From Marinobacter sp. BGYM27 (GTDB lineage Bacteria; Pseudomonadota; Gammaproteobacteria; Pseudomonadales; Oleiphilaceae), in NCBI GenBank assembly GCA_025153445.1, contig JANZNS010000003.1, forward strand, positions 310,001-374,000: a DNA stretch of 64,000 nucleotides. The letters are read 5' to 3'. The notes beneath the pieces were generated by a model that searched no databases, was not told the origin of the DNA, and saw only the letters and a list, made by a program, of their open reading frames with translations. Shown here piece by piece: positions 1-9,328 of this stretch (its first letter is position 1; each line of letters starts with the position of its first letter). The position numbers and the translations under genes are program-made.

Positions 1-1
1 G

Positions 2-1858
2 TTGAAGTTCAGGCTTGCAATGGGTGAAGCCGCGCGCTGGTCAGCTTCCTTTCTTTCTATTGCCAGTACCGTTTATCTTGCATTGTTGGCATCGCTGGCA
101 TGGCTGCTGGCATGGCGACTTATGCGAGAGTTGCGAAGAACCGAGCAGAAGTTCAGCGCCATCTTCGCTCAGACCGCCGTAGGTATTACCCAGTTAGATC
201 TCGCCGGGCGCATCGTCGATATCAACCCGGCAACCTGCACTATTCTCGAGCGCTCTTTTGACAGCGTGATGAGTGCCTCCTACAAGTCTCTGGTTCACCC
301 TGACGACTGGGAACTCGGCCAACAGCAATACCATCAGGTACTGGAAGGAACACGTAATAGCTACACCGTTGAGCAGCGCATGCTGAAAGGAAGTGGCGAT
401 CATCTCTGGGCCCGGCTGACCGTTTCGATGGTGAGAAACACCGTTCATGCCGAAACCTACCTCATTGTCATGCTCGAAGATATTTCAGAATCGCGGCGAC
501 TGGCCAGCGAGCTCAGTTTCCAGGCAACCCACGATTCTCTTACCGGCCTGCTGAATCGCAGGGCTTTCGAATACCGCCTTGTCAGAACACTCAACCGTGC
601 CCGGGCAGATAATAGTTATCATGCGCTGCTCTTTATCGATCTTGATCAATTCAAAGTGGTTAACGACACCTCAGGACATAGCGCCGGTGATCAGTTGCTT
701 CGTCAGGTCGCCGAAGTGTCCCGTGAAGCGCTGCGCGAAGGCGATATTCTGGCTCGGCTGGGCGGAGATGAGTTTGGCGTTATTCTGGAAAATTGCAGCC
801 TGGAGATTGCAGCAACGGTTGCAGAAAAACTACGCAGCACTCTGGAGAAAACAGCATTCAGATGGGAAAAAGAACACCATGCCATTGGCTGTAGCATTGG
901 CGTTATTCCCATCACCGAAGAGACTGCCGACATTAACAGCTTGATGCGAGCCGTCGATATCGCGTGCTACATGGCAAAGGATGAAGGCCGCAACCGTGTC
1001 TACGTTTCGACAGCGGACGACCAGCAACTAGTCGCCCAGCGGGGACAAATGGAATGGCTCAACCGCATCCAGAGCGCACTAAAAGAGCACCATTTTTTCC
1101 TGGACGCACAGATTATTTCTCCTGCCACTTCAAACGGGGGATCACACGGGCTTCGATATGAGGTCCTGATCAGGCTAACGAATGAAGCCGGCGATGTTGT
1201 GCCTCCCTCTGCTTTTCTTCCCGCGGCCGAAAAATTTGGTGTAATCAGCAAGATTGATCGATGGGTAATTGCTGAAGCCATTCGCAAACTGTCAGAAACA
1301 CCGGATCATCTCCAGGTTCTGGAGGCCTGCCACATTAATCTTTCAGGGCGTTCATTCGATCAGGCAGACTTCGCTGACTACGTTGTAGATCAGATACAGC
1401 GTTATAAAGTGCCAGCAAACAAATTGTGCTTCGAAATCACTGAAACCGCTGCTGTCCATAGCCTTGTGGATGTAGAGCGATTTATGGCCCGGCTTTCAAA
1501 ACTCGGTTGCACCTTCGCTTTGGATGACTTTGGTACCGGTCTGTCTTCGTTCAGCTATCTTCGGCGTTTGCCTGTCGATTGCCTCAAAATTGATGGTGCT
1601 TTTGTGCGGGACATCGCCACAGATGATACTGATCTGGCTATGGTCAGGGCGATTAACGATATCGGTCACACGTTGGACAAAATCACCATCGCAGAATTTG
1701 TTGAAAACGACGAAACGGCGACACTACTTGGCGAGATGGGGGTTGATTACCTGCAAGGATTCGGCTTGCATCGTCCCTGTCGCTTTGACGAGCTGCTGGC
1801 AGAACGCCCAGAAATCGGGCGTACAGCTCAACCCCAGAGTCGTCAGAGCCTGCGCTGA
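2..1858 (+). CDS. PAS-GGDEF-EAL cyclic-di-GMP protein, 5' truncated by window edge
   Basis: A membrane-anchored protein likely to make or break cyclic-di-GMP. The frame is open to the left edge, so the true N-terminus, perhaps with a periplasmic sensor, is missing. Visible: a transmembrane segment near residues 19-40, a PAS domain (about 45-165), and a GGDEF domain with intact GGDEF at 254-258. An RxxD inhibitory site (REGD, 245-248) lies five residues before it. The EAL domain begins with EVL (387-389) instead of EAL, but the downstream acidic residues are present (FEITET, ALDDFGTG, LKIDG, and Gln in YLQGFG). Both activities are therefore plausible; which one dominates is not visible. Convergent with the next gene, with only 25 bases between them. 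Confidence 0.9.
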   Translation: MKFRLAMGEAARWSASFLSIASTVYLALLASLAWLLAWRLMRELRRTEQKFSAIFAQTAVGITQLDLAGRIVDINPATCTILERSFDSVMSASYKSLVHPDDWELGQQQYHQVLEGTRNSYTVEQRMLKGSGDHLWARLTVSMVRNTVHAETYLIVMLEDISESRRLASELSFQATHDSLTGLLNRRAFEYRLVRTLNRARADNSYHALLFIDLDQFKVVNDTSGHSAGDQLLRQVAEVSREALREGDILARLGGDEFGVILENCSLEIAATVAEKLRSTLEKTAFRWEKEHHAIGCSIGVIPITEETADINSLMRAVDIACYMAKDEGRNRVYVSTADDQQLVAQRGQMEWLNRIQSALKEHHFFLDAQIISPATSNGGSHGLRYEVLIRLTNEAGDVVPPSAFLPAAEKFGVISKIDRWVIAEAIRKLSETPDHLQVLEACHINLSGRSFDQADFADYVVDQIQRYKVPANKLCFEITETAAVHSLVDVERFMARLSKLGCTFALDDFGTGLSSFSYLRRLPVDCLKIDGAFVRDIATDDTDLAMVRAINDIGHTLDKITIAEFVENDETATLLGEMGVDYLQGFGLHRPCRFDELLAERPEIGRTAQPQSRQSLR

Positions 1859-1883
1859 AAAGGAGCTGCAAGCTAAAACCAGA

Positions 1884-2948
1884 TCAGTTTCTTCCGTAAA
1901 GCCTCGGCCGTTCGTATCGGAAAAAACCGCTCTCTTCTTCTTTGCGGATGGTTTCAGCCTCTGCTTCGAAGTATTCCTGACGGAGATCTTCAACAGCCTT
2001 ATCGAGCTCCGGCCCTTGAAGATTCTGCGCCAACTGGTTGCGCTCTTCCATGTACGCATTTCCGTTATTCCAACGCTTTTCGCGCCGCGCATCGTGCTTG
2101 GCAAGGTTGTCCACCTGTGCCTCGGAAAAACCCATTTGCCGGCGCATATCATTGATTTTCTGCTGCCGCGCTTCCGGCGACATTGTCCGCAGTTTGCTTT
2201 GCACTGATTCAAAACCGAAATAAGTCTGAGCCACGACCCCCTGATTTACCGCTGCAGCCTGTACGCCCGCGCCATAGGTTTCATCCAAAGCGGTCTGGAG
2301 CTGGTACAGAGTCTCATCCAACGAGTTGATCTTCGACTGATCCAGCGCTTGCATAGCCTGCTGCACTTTTTGCTGTTTCTGAGCCCAGGCTTCCTGTTCA
2401 TCGGCCCAGATAATGGCCGCATCATCGCCAAACATTGCGCGTCGCTTGCTCCAGAGTGCGCCGTTACGCTCCATCTCGGATAGCGCTGACAGCGCCAACT
2501 GGTTCTCGGCAAGCCAATATTCATACTCGGCCATGCGCTTCACAGTCACTAGGATATCTGCGGCATAGTCAGGAAAAGCAGTCTGCACGATGCTGGCAAA
2601 AATCACCCAGCCATTGTCAGGGTACCGAGCCAGAACGTCGCTTAACGTGTCCAGCAACATGGCCTGGGTTCGTTTGCTCTGAATGGTTTCGCCGTAGGCT
2701 TTCAATAGCGCAATCGCCTGCTCATCAATATAACGCCGGGTAGCCGAGTCCAGCGCCGAGGAATCCGCCGCCGTGGCGGGTTGGGTGTTTGCACTCAGGG
2801 CTGCTGCATTTAGGGGCGGCTCACTGGCCGGTTCTGAAACCTGATCGGCAGGCATCTCACCAACTATCTTGCTGAAAAGAGGAGACGTCACGAATGCCGC
2901 CGCGGCACACGCCACTACAACGCCGGCTGCCAGAACGATTCGCTTCAT
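1884..2948 (-). CDS. Lipase-chaperone (Lif/foldase)-like membrane-anchored protein
   Basis: 354 residues. An N-terminal membrane anchor (about residues 4-24) is followed by a Pro/Ala-rich linker and a long, charged, helical body. The C-terminal third has the helical pattern I associate with lipase secretion chaperones: an RRQMGFSEAQ segment, a basic helix, then LRQEYFEAEAE and a terminal YGRN. The known family folds a secreted lipase in the periplasm while tethered to the inner membrane. It lies 69 bases downstream of an SGNH hydrolase on the same strand, which fits a client/foldase pair. The classical RxxFDY-type N-terminal motif is not obvious, so the family assignment is moderate and the client is inferred only from position. 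Confidence 0.6.
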   Translation of the reverse strand: MKRIVLAAGVVVACAAAAFVTSPLFSKIVGEMPADQVSEPASEPPLNAAALSANTQPATAADSSALDSATRRYIDEQAIALLKAYGETIQSKRTQAMLLDTLSDVLARYPDNGWVIFASIVQTAFPDYAADILVTVKRMAEYEYWLAENQLALSALSEMERNGALWSKRRAMFGDDAAIIWADEQEAWAQKQQKVQQAMQALDQSKINSLDETLYQLQTALDETYGAGVQAAAVNQGVVAQTYFGFESVQSKLRTMSPEARQQKINDMRRQMGFSEAQVDNLAKHDARREKRWNNGNAYMEERNQLAQNLQGPELDKAVEDLRQEYFEAEAETIRKEEESGFFRYERPRLYGRN

Positions 2949-2980
2949 AGTGTGGATCTGTCACTGATTGGAGTAGAGAA

Positions 2981-3008
2981 GCAGGCGACGACATGCATCG
3001 TCGCCTGC
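2981..3008 (-). terminator. Perfect 11-bp hairpin between hydrolase and chaperone-like gene
   Basis: GCAGGCGACGA pairs perfectly with TCGTCGCCTGC around a 6-base loop. It begins about 10 bases after the stop of the SGNH hydrolase and ends about 30 bases before the start of the chaperone-like gene, on their shared strand. No clean T-tract follows on that strand (TTCTCTACTCC), so it may be a leaky terminator or an mRNA 3'-end stabiliser that sets the ratio of the two products. Confidence 0.55.
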
Positions 3009-3017
3009 CAGGGACAC

Positions 3018-3800
3018 TTACAATAAGGGCTGCAGTTTTGGCCAAACCAGATTCGCCAGTTTCCTGGAGCCACCAGTATCGGGGTGGATGCCGTCGATGA
3101 TGATATCGCTGTCATTGATTGACGAGCGAGGATCAACAAACTGACAGTTTACGACACTGTTGCTGCACGCCTGGGAAAGACGCATATCCCCGTAATCAAC
3201 CGCCTCTTCCATGCTGTCGAGCAGGAAAATGCCATTCTTGGTGTAGTAGTACCCGAGGTAGATGACGTTATCGACGCCATCGGCATTCATGTCATTCAGC
3301 AGGTTTACCGCTTCGACGTAGATGTCATCGATAAACGCCTTGCACTTGGAGCTAAGGCGACCGAACTGATACCACTGGGTTTTGCAGTTTTCCGGATCCA
3401 GCGCTATCGCAGGAATCAGGATATCGTTCCCACCACCGTCCATCACAATCGTATCGATGTTGGGGTTGTCCGAGCGGGCAACACTGTATTGATCAACCAC
3501 GGAGGTGGCCAGAAAACCACCCGACAATTCAGCTCCAGAGAGCGTATAGCGACGGAACGTCTGGCCTGCCTTGTCTTCCAGGAAATCCTGAAGTTTTCCC
3601 GACAGCGCGAATATGGAATCACCCAGCGTGACGACCTGATCATTGTCTGCGTCAGTCACCCGCGGGTTGCTCAGCAGACTGCCGGCACCACCGCACCCGG
3701 TCAGGGTTGCCGCCAGTACCAATGCAGCAGATGCTTTGAAGAACGATTTAAGAGTAAGAGCGGGCAGAAATTGCCCAAATCCGGTTGAGACCTTGTCCAT
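3018..3800 (-). CDS. SGNH/GDSL-family hydrolase, lipoprotein
   Basis: Probable secreted or membrane-bound esterase/lipase of the SGNH superfamily. The Ser block reads TLGDSIF, a GGGND block supplies the oxyanion Asn, and the C-terminal DGIHPD supplies the Asp/His pair. The signal peptide ends in a lipobox (LTGC), indicating a lipoprotein. The frame is open further upstream, but the start at 3800 has an AAAGGGA ribosome site at correct spacing, and the upstream in-frame starts would add a non-signal extension. About 260 residues, a normal family size. Upstream of, and probably co-transcribed with, the lipase-chaperone-like gene, although SGNH enzymes usually do not need such a foldase. Substrate unknown. 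Confidence 0.8.
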   Translation of the reverse strand: MDKVSTGFGQFLPALTLKSFFKASAALVLAATLTGCGGAGSLLSNPRVTDADNDQVVTLGDSIFALSGKLQDFLEDKAGQTFRRYTLSGAELSGGFLATSVVDQYSVARSDNPNIDTIVMDGGGNDILIPAIALDPENCKTQWYQFGRLSSKCKAFIDDIYVEAVNLLNDMNADGVDNVIYLGYYYTKNGIFLLDSMEEAVDYGDMRLSQACSNSVVNCQFVDPRSSINDSDIIIDGIHPDTGGSRKLANLVWPKLQPLL

Positions 3801-4272
3801 TGTCATTCCCTTTGTCATGTTTGTTGTCTTTGTTGTTATAACTTCTGGAACTGCACTTCTTATATTGTCTGACAACTACCAGACCAACCTAACAAAAGTA
3901 CTGGTTCCGGAAATGGAAACTGGTTAACAAACAGACAAAACAATGGTATTTCATCCCTGGCATTGGCCTCCCAAGACAATTCTTTTGTCTTTTACGGCAA
4001 AATTCTGGCCGATCTTTTTATAGATATCCCCCAGTCTGGCTTTTCAGTGCAATTCGGATCCACCTCTCGTTTGAAGAGGATGGCGCAATCAGCAACTACA
4101 TCTGGCGCCGCTTGACACTGCACTTCGGGCAAACCGCTGCTAGCGTTGAGCCACATCAAACATGCCTTGGGCAATCAAGCGAAACGGAGGTCGCGGGCCT
4201 GTAACAATCGCCTGCCAGAATCCCATTCCTGCTCACCAGAGCTATAAAAAACAACCGCGTACAGGATCAGAC
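3801..4272. other. Non-coding gap between divergent SGNH hydrolase and phoD-like genes
   Basis: 472 bases that must hold the promoters of the two divergent genes. Parts are AT-rich, notably around 3830-3900 and 4010-4030. I see no convincing Pho box, tRNA or conserved small ORF. A short minus-strand frame at 3992-4174 has no ribosome site or recognisable product and is judged spurious. Confidence 0.5.
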
Positions 4273-6024
4273 ATGAAACCACTTTCAAGACGGGATTTTC
4301 TGAAAGCATCGGCCCTCAGTATGGGCGCAGTGGTGATATCAACAGGACTGGCAGGCTGCCTTTCGTCCAGCGATGACGATGACCGGAGCGTTGCGTTCAC
4401 CCACGGCGTAGCCAGTGGCGACCCGCTTCAGGATGGCATCATGCTCTGGACCCGAGTAAAGCCGGAAAACGCAGATCCGGTCACCGTTGACTGGGAAGTC
4501 GCGACCGACGCCGGATTCAGCAGCCTGACCCACTCTGGCAGCACGCAAGCCAACGCTGCACACGACTTTATCGTCAAGGTTGACGTGCGCAATCTCGCCC
4601 CGGGGCAAACGGTTTACTTCCGGTTCAGGGCGGCAGGCAAGACATCACCAACCGGCACCACCCGCACGCTACCTGCTGGCGATGTAAGCGAAGTCAGCTT
4701 CGCGGTTATGTCGTGCGCCAATTACCCTGCCGGCTATTTCCATGTTTACGCGGAGGCCGCCAAAGAAGAGAAGCTGGACGCGGTTATTCACCTGGGCGAC
4801 TACATCTATGAATACGGTGCGGGAGGCTACGCAACTGAAGATGCCGAAGCGCTTGGCCGCACACTGCCCGCTGACAACAGTAACGAACTCCTGACACTGG
4901 CAGATTACCGCAAGCGCTATGCGCTGTACCGCAGCGATCCGGACCTGCAAAACCTCCATGCCGCTGCCCCGTTTATCTCCGTGTGGGATGACCACGAAGT
5001 AGCCAACGATGCCTGGCGTGAAGGCGCCGAAAACCACAATGCGGATGAAGGCGACTACACGGCCCGCAAGCTGGGTGCGTTGCAGGCCTATTTCGAGTGG
5101 ACGCCGATACGGCCGGTTTCCGAAGGCAATGAATCCGTCATCTACCGTAGTTTCAACTTCGGCAACCTGGTCTCTCTGCACATGATGGACACCCGCATTA
5201 TCGGGCGCGACGAGCAGTTATCCTACGCGAACTACCTCACGGGCTCAGGCATTGATAGCGCCCGCTTCACTGCCGACCTGACCGATAGCAACCGCACCAT
5301 GCTGGGCGCGGAGCAGTTGGGCTGGGTGCAAAATGCAATAGGCGGCTCAACCGCAACCTGGCAAGTACTGGGACAGCAGGTGCTCATGGGACGCATGAAC
5401 CTGCCGGCCGAACTGCTGAGCGGCTTTCTGAACCCCAGTCCGGCCATACTGGCGCTGTTTCAGGAACTCGCAATTCTCAAAACACGCTACCTGCAGGGCG
5501 ATCCCAGCCTGACAGCAGGCGAGATTGCACGCGTCGAAACCGTCCTGCCATACAACCTGGATGCCTGGGACGGCTACGTCTACGAACGTGAGACACTGCT
5601 GGAAACGGCCCGCGCCACCAACAAGAATCTGGTGGTACTGGCAGGCGACACGCACAACGCCTGGGCCAGCGATTTGAAAACGGTGGGTGGTGAACAGGTT
5701 GGCGTCGAGTTTGCGACCTCATCGGTCAGCTCTCCCGGGCTGGAAGAATACCTCGGTTTGCCTGAAGACCAGATTGCCGGCGCCGAGCAGGCTATCGCCC
5801 TGCTGGTGGACGATCTTAAATACGTGAACGTGAACCAGCGGGGCTACATGATGGTGACCTTCACGCCTGACGAAGCGCGCGCAGACTGGCGCTTTGTCAG
5901 TACCATCAAGGATAAGGATTACGGGTTGGACACCGCCCGCGCGCAATCTTTGACAACGCTTCCGGGAGCGGGCAATCGCAAGATTGTCATCGGTGGTAGT
6001 GGAATTACGACACCGACAAGCTGA
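4273..6024 (+). CDS. phoD: PhoD-like alkaline phosphatase/phosphodiesterase, Tat-exported
   Basis: 583 residues. The Tat signal is clear: SRRDFLK at residues 4-10, a hydrophobic stretch, then LAGC with Cys29, which could also be lipidated. An N-terminal Ig-like PhoD domain (FTHGVASGDP, MLWTRV) precedes the metallophosphatase core, with metal-site motifs HLGDYIYEYG, WDDHEVANDAW and LAGDTHNAW. The family releases phosphate from phosphomonoesters or diesters outside the cytoplasm using Ca/Fe. The start was placed at the Tat signal; the upstream in-frame region is not signal-like. It is convergent with the phn operon, from which a bidirectional hairpin separates it. Proximity to the C-P lyase genes suggests a shared role in phosphorus scavenging. 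Confidence 0.9.
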   Translation: MKPLSRRDFLKASALSMGAVVISTGLAGCLSSSDDDDRSVAFTHGVASGDPLQDGIMLWTRVKPENADPVTVDWEVATDAGFSSLTHSGSTQANAAHDFIVKVDVRNLAPGQTVYFRFRAAGKTSPTGTTRTLPAGDVSEVSFAVMSCANYPAGYFHVYAEAAKEEKLDAVIHLGDYIYEYGAGGYATEDAEALGRTLPADNSNELLTLADYRKRYALYRSDPDLQNLHAAAPFISVWDDHEVANDAWREGAENHNADEGDYTARKLGALQAYFEWTPIRPVSEGNESVIYRSFNFGNLVSLHMMDTRIIGRDEQLSYANYLTGSGIDSARFTADLTDSNRTMLGAEQLGWVQNAIGGSTATWQVLGQQVLMGRMNLPAELLSGFLNPSPAILALFQELAILKTRYLQGDPSLTAGEIARVETVLPYNLDAWDGYVYERETLLETARATNKNLVVLAGDTHNAWASDLKTVGGEQVGVEFATSSVSSPGLEEYLGLPEDQIAGAEQAIALLVDDLKYVNVNQRGYMMVTFTPDEARADWRFVSTIKDKDYGLDTARAQSLTTLPGAGNRKIVIGGSGITTPTS

Positions 6025-6033
6025 GGCCACTCA

Positions 6034-6065
6034 CTGCCGGATCAAGCTTGGTCCTGATCCGGCAG
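6034..6065. terminator. Bidirectional terminator hairpin between phoD-like gene and phnP
   Basis: CTGCCGGATCA pairs with TGATCCGGCAG (11 bp) around a 10-base loop. It sits between two convergent stop codons, so it can end transcription of phoD from the left and of the long phn operon from the right. Confidence 0.65.
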
Positions 6066-6075
6066 TTCCCTCACA

Positions 6076-6825
6076 TCAAAGCGACAACTGCATGTTATCC
6101 CGTGCGACCGAGACAGACGCCGGCAGCGGGTTGTCCATCAGCCAGCAATCCATTTCGTGGCCTATATGCGTTAGCAGGGTTTTATTAGGCTTCAATATAT
6201 CGATCAGCCGTTTCACTTCATTCCAGTCATTGTGGTTACGCGGCAATGACTGCTCCGGTGCGTGTGTACAATCGATGATCAACAGTTCCACCTGCCACGC
6301 CTGCAGAAACGCCATCGTCTCGTCGGGCAAGCCAACCGTGTCGGTCAGATAGGCGATATGCACGCCGGCGGCGTCAATGCCATAGCCCTGACAGAGTTTG
6401 GAGTGGTTCAACGGAACAGGATAGAAGCCGAGTCCTTCGACATCGAAACGTCGAAACAACGGCTGGGGCGTCTGAAACTGCAAAATGCCAGGGTGCTTGA
6501 ACAGGTCATCACAGCCACCCGGATCATCCGGCCCAAATACCGGAACCTCGCAGTTCATACCCCATCGTAATGGAAACAGTCCCGCCACATGGTCCATGTG
6601 GTAGTGGGTCAGTAAGATGGCATCCACTGTTCCCGGCGGAAACCGCTCTCGCAAATCATGCTGACCGGCGTCAATCAGGATTCTGGCACTGTTATGTTCC
6701 AGACTGATACTGCAAGCGGTGCGCCGGTATTCCGGCTGCTTCAGTGCCCGCTCACAGGCACAACACTGGCAGCCGTAAAGCGGCACCTGGCGGGCATCGC
6801 CAGTCCCCAGAAATGTCAGCTTCAT
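6076..6825 (-). CDS. phnP: Phosphoribosyl 1,2-cyclic phosphate phosphodiesterase
   Basis: 249 residues of the metallo-beta-lactamase superfamily. The metal-binding signature THYHMDH is near residues 73-79, and further His/Asp ligands appear in YLTDTVG, CTHAP and LLTHIGHE. An N-terminal Cys cluster (CQCCAC) matches the extra zinc-binding loop of PhnP. The family opens 5-phosphoribosyl 1,2-cyclic phosphate, the product of C-P lyase, to ribose 1,5-bisphosphate. Last gene of the phn operon; its ATG overlaps the phnN stop by four bases, indicating translational coupling. PhnN, which precedes it, uses the product it makes. Confidence 0.93.
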   Translation of the reverse strand: MKLTFLGTGDARQVPLYGCQCCACERALKQPEYRRTACSISLEHNSARILIDAGQHDLRERFPPGTVDAILLTHYHMDHVAGLFPLRWGMNCEVPVFGPDDPGGCDDLFKHPGILQFQTPQPLFRRFDVEGLGFYPVPLNHSKLCQGYGIDAAGVHIAYLTDTVGLPDETMAFLQAWQVELLIIDCTHAPEQSLPRNHNDWNEVKRLIDILKPNKTLLTHIGHEMDCWLMDNPLPASVSVARDNMQLSL

Positions 6826-7424
6826 TGAGCGGCGGCGCCAGCGGGAGCAGGCTCCTGCCCTTCGACAATAGCCAGCAAGTCACTAACTGCATCCGTCAGC
6901 GGGCCATCATTCGTTAATACCCATGCGGAGGATGGCATGGCATCCTCCAGAAGCTCAGCGCGGGTAATGCGCTGCTCGATGGCTCTGGCTGATTCCCGGC
7001 CACGGGCGATGAGCCGATCGCGCAATACCGACGGGTCGACCTTTATCCAGACCGTCACCAGTTGCGGGCCGTACTGGGAGATGGCGTCCTGCAGATAAGC
7101 CCGCGATCCATTGACGATCACATTCAGCCCCTGAGCCAGCCAGCGATCAATTTCGGTGCTGATACCATACTGGTGCCCATTCGCCGTCCATGCCATGCAG
7201 AATTCGCCTAGAATCCGCCGCTGATGGAACTCCTCATCCGTCAGCGCGACGTGATTCTCACCTTCCGGGTCTGGCTTACGGGTGATATAGCGATGGGCCA
7301 CCCTGCAGCCATGTTCCCGTCGGAGCTTCTCTCGAAAGCCGGCGATAATCGAATCCTTGCCAGCACCGGAAGCGCCTACCACGTAGAACAGTTTTCCCGG
7401 CGCCGGCCTGTCCGCTTCCGTCAT
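6822..7424 (-). CDS. phnN: Ribose 1,5-bisphosphate phosphokinase
   Basis: 200 residues with a guanylate-kinase-like fold. The P-loop GASGAGKDS lies near the N-terminus (residues 17-25), followed by a YITRKPDPEGENH segment typical of PhnN. The enzyme phosphorylates ribose 1,5-bisphosphate to PRPP, returning the ribose of the C-P lyase intermediate to metabolism. The start codon directly abuts the phnM stop, and its own stop overlaps the phnP start, so the three are tightly coupled. Confidence 0.92.
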   Translation of the reverse strand: MTEADRPAPGKLFYVVGASGAGKDSIIAGFREKLRREHGCRVAHRYITRKPDPEGENHVALTDEEFHQRRILGEFCMAWTANGHQYGISTEIDRWLAQGLNVIVNGSRAYLQDAISQYGPQLVTVWIKVDPSVLRDRLIARGRESARAIEQRITRAELLEDAMPSSAWVLTNDGPLTDAVSDLLAIVEGQEPAPAGAAAQ

Positions 7425-8567
7425 TCAGAATACCCTCTGGCCTTGTTTCCACACCTGCCGGATCAACGGATGCGTGTCCCGCTTGACCCAGATCAGATCT
7501 GCACGTTTACCTTGCTCTATCACCCCTCGGTCTCCAAGCCCGACGCAGCGCGCCGGTGTTGTGCTGACCGTACGCATTGCCTTAGGCATATCATAGTCGT
7601 TATCCAACTCAACGAGTTTGAATGCAGCATCCAGCAGGCTGGCAGGATAATAATCGGATGACAGGATATCCAGTACGCCTGCGCCGGCCAGATCAGCCGC
7701 TGCGACGTTACCTGAGTGGGACCCGCCCCTGACGATATTCGGCGCCCCCATCAACACGCTCAGACCGCGATCATGGGATGCGCGAGCCGCTTCGACTGTT
7801 GTCGGGAATTCAGCCACAGCCATGTTATAGCTCGCCGATTCCTGAACGTGATCAACGGTTGCATCGTCATGACTCGCCACCGGAATCCTGCGCTGACGAC
7901 AGCCCGCTACAATAGTGGAACGGTAGCTATCGCTGAATTGGGCGCTGGCGGCTTTCTGGCGCACAATAAACTGCTCCAGCTCCGCATCCGTCATGCCGTA
8001 TTTGCCCTGGTAATACTCGCGGTATTTTTCTTCTTTCGCGAACTGCCGCTGTCCGGGCGAGTGATCCATGATGGAAATCAGCCGAACCAGCGGATGATCG
8101 ACCAGCGACTCGAACAATTCCAGAGTGCCTTCATAACTGACTTCACAGCGCAGGTGCAGAAAGTGATCGGCCCGGTGGATACGATCATTCTCAGCGCTGT
8201 GCAGCGCTGAAACCATAGTCTGCAAGTTGTCCAGCCGACGACTGTTCTGCATCACATCACCCAGCGACAACGCATCAAACACGGTGGTAATCCCGGCGGC
8301 GACAATCTGGGCATCATGGGTGGTTACCGCTGAGCGCGCAGGCCAGGTAACCCCGGGGCGCGGCGTGAAATACTTTTCGAGATTATCGGTGTGCAGTTCG
8401 ACCATACCGGGCACCAGATAGTCCCCGTCACAGTCGATGGCACCCGGCGCTTGCGAGCGGCCGGTCGTAATATCGGCAATAGTGCCATCAGCACCGATGA
8501 CAACCGTACCGGTGACCATTTCGTCGGCGAGCACCACCTGGGCGTTCGTCAGTACTTGCTGTTCCAT
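7425..8567 (-). CDS. phnM: Alpha-D-ribose 1-methylphosphonate 5-triphosphate diphosphatase
   Basis: 380 residues, amidohydrolase family. The Hx(H/D)-type metal motif appears as VELHTDNLEKYF, with later SHDDATVDH and a C-terminal GLGDRGVIEQGKRADLIWV as in dihydroorotase-like enzymes. PhnM removes pyrophosphate from ribose 1-methylphosphonate 5-triphosphate before C-P bond cleavage. A TTG further upstream is in frame, but the ATG at 8567 has GAGGATAAGGAT before it and is preferred. It follows phnL by about 40 bases in the phn operon. Confidence 0.93.
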   Translation of the reverse strand: MEQQVLTNAQVVLADEMVTGTVVIGADGTIADITTGRSQAPGAIDCDGDYLVPGMVELHTDNLEKYFTPRPGVTWPARSAVTTHDAQIVAAGITTVFDALSLGDVMQNSRRLDNLQTMVSALHSAENDRIHRADHFLHLRCEVSYEGTLELFESLVDHPLVRLISIMDHSPGQRQFAKEEKYREYYQGKYGMTDAELEQFIVRQKAASAQFSDSYRSTIVAGCRQRRIPVASHDDATVDHVQESASYNMAVAEFPTTVEAARASHDRGLSVLMGAPNIVRGGSHSGNVAAADLAGAGVLDILSSDYYPASLLDAAFKLVELDNDYDMPKAMRTVSTTPARCVGLGDRGVIEQGKRADLIWVKRDTHPLIRQVWKQGQRVF

Positions 8568-8607
8568 ATCCTTATCCTCTGGCAACCCCGACCCCGTATA
8601 TCCGGGC

Positions 8608-9288
8608 TCAGGTCATATCAATCAGTCGATCCGCAACATCACTGCGTACATCGTCGTCGTGGAAGATGCCGACAATGGCGGCGCCGTTCGCCTTGGCTTC
8701 CGTGATCAGTTCGATCACCACCTGACGGTTGGCGGCATCCAGCGAGGCTGTCGGCTCGTCCAGCAACAGGATCGGCAGCTTTGCGATAAAGCCCCGTGCG
8801 ATATTGACCCGCTGCTGCTCACCACCCGAGAAAGTTGAGGGCGACAGGCTCCAAAGTCGCTCCGGAATATTCAGGCGTTCCAGCAGCGCCTTGGCTGCAG
8901 CACTGGCCTGTTCCCGCCCCACGCCTTTGCGACGCAATGGCTCCATCACCACATCCAGAGTGCTGACCCGTGGAATGACCCGCAGGAACTGGCTGACATA
9001 ACCGATGGTCTGGTCACGCAGGCGGAGAATGTCGCGAGGCTCGGCAACGGCGATATTGATCCGCTCATCACCGCTCCCCAGCCATATCTGGCCGCTGTGG
9101 ACCTTGTAATTGGCATAAAGCGAGCGCATCAGCGTGCTCTTGCCACTGCCGGAATTACCGTGCAGCGCGACACACTCGCCGGCGTTGACCTGAAACGACA
9201 CGTTATCCAGTACGGTGAAGCTGACACCGCCCTGATTGTGCAGCGTGAAGGTTTTAGTCAGATTCTGAACATCAATCATTGCAGTCAT
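8608..9288 (-). CDS. phnL: C-P lyase subunit, ABC-type ATPase PhnL
   Basis: 226 residues with a complete ABC ATPase signature: Walker [11 protein letters not shown]-loop, signature [14 protein letters not shown] and Walker [12 protein letters not shown]. PhnL is a non-transport ABC protein that joins PhnK on the PhnGHIJ core complex and is needed for phosphonate breakdown. A second ATG three codons in (9279) is an alternative start. Sits 40 bases after phnK. Confidence 0.92.
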   Translation of the reverse strand: MTAMIDVQNLTKTFTLHNQGGVSFTVLDNVSFQVNAGECVALHGNSGSGKSTLMRSLYANYKVHSGQIWLGSGDERINIAVAEPRDILRLRDQTIGYVSQFLRVIPRVSTLDVVMEPLRRKGVGREQASAAAKALLERLNIPERLWSLSPSTFSGGEQQRVNIARGFIAKLPILLLDEPTASLDAANRQVVIELITEAKANGAAIVGIFHDDDVRSDVADRLIDMT

Positions 9289-9328
9289 AAGTAATCCGAT
9301 CGCCTGTCTGCTGAGTGTTGGCTGGCCA

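Noticed and set aside
1524-2212. Long overlapping frames on both strands across the EAL protein end and the chaperone-like gene
   Set aside because: They are shadows of the two real genes; no ribosome site and no recognisable domain.
3876-4272. Pho box before the phoD-like gene
   Set aside because: CTG-type half-sites occur, but not with the 11-base periodicity of a real Pho box.
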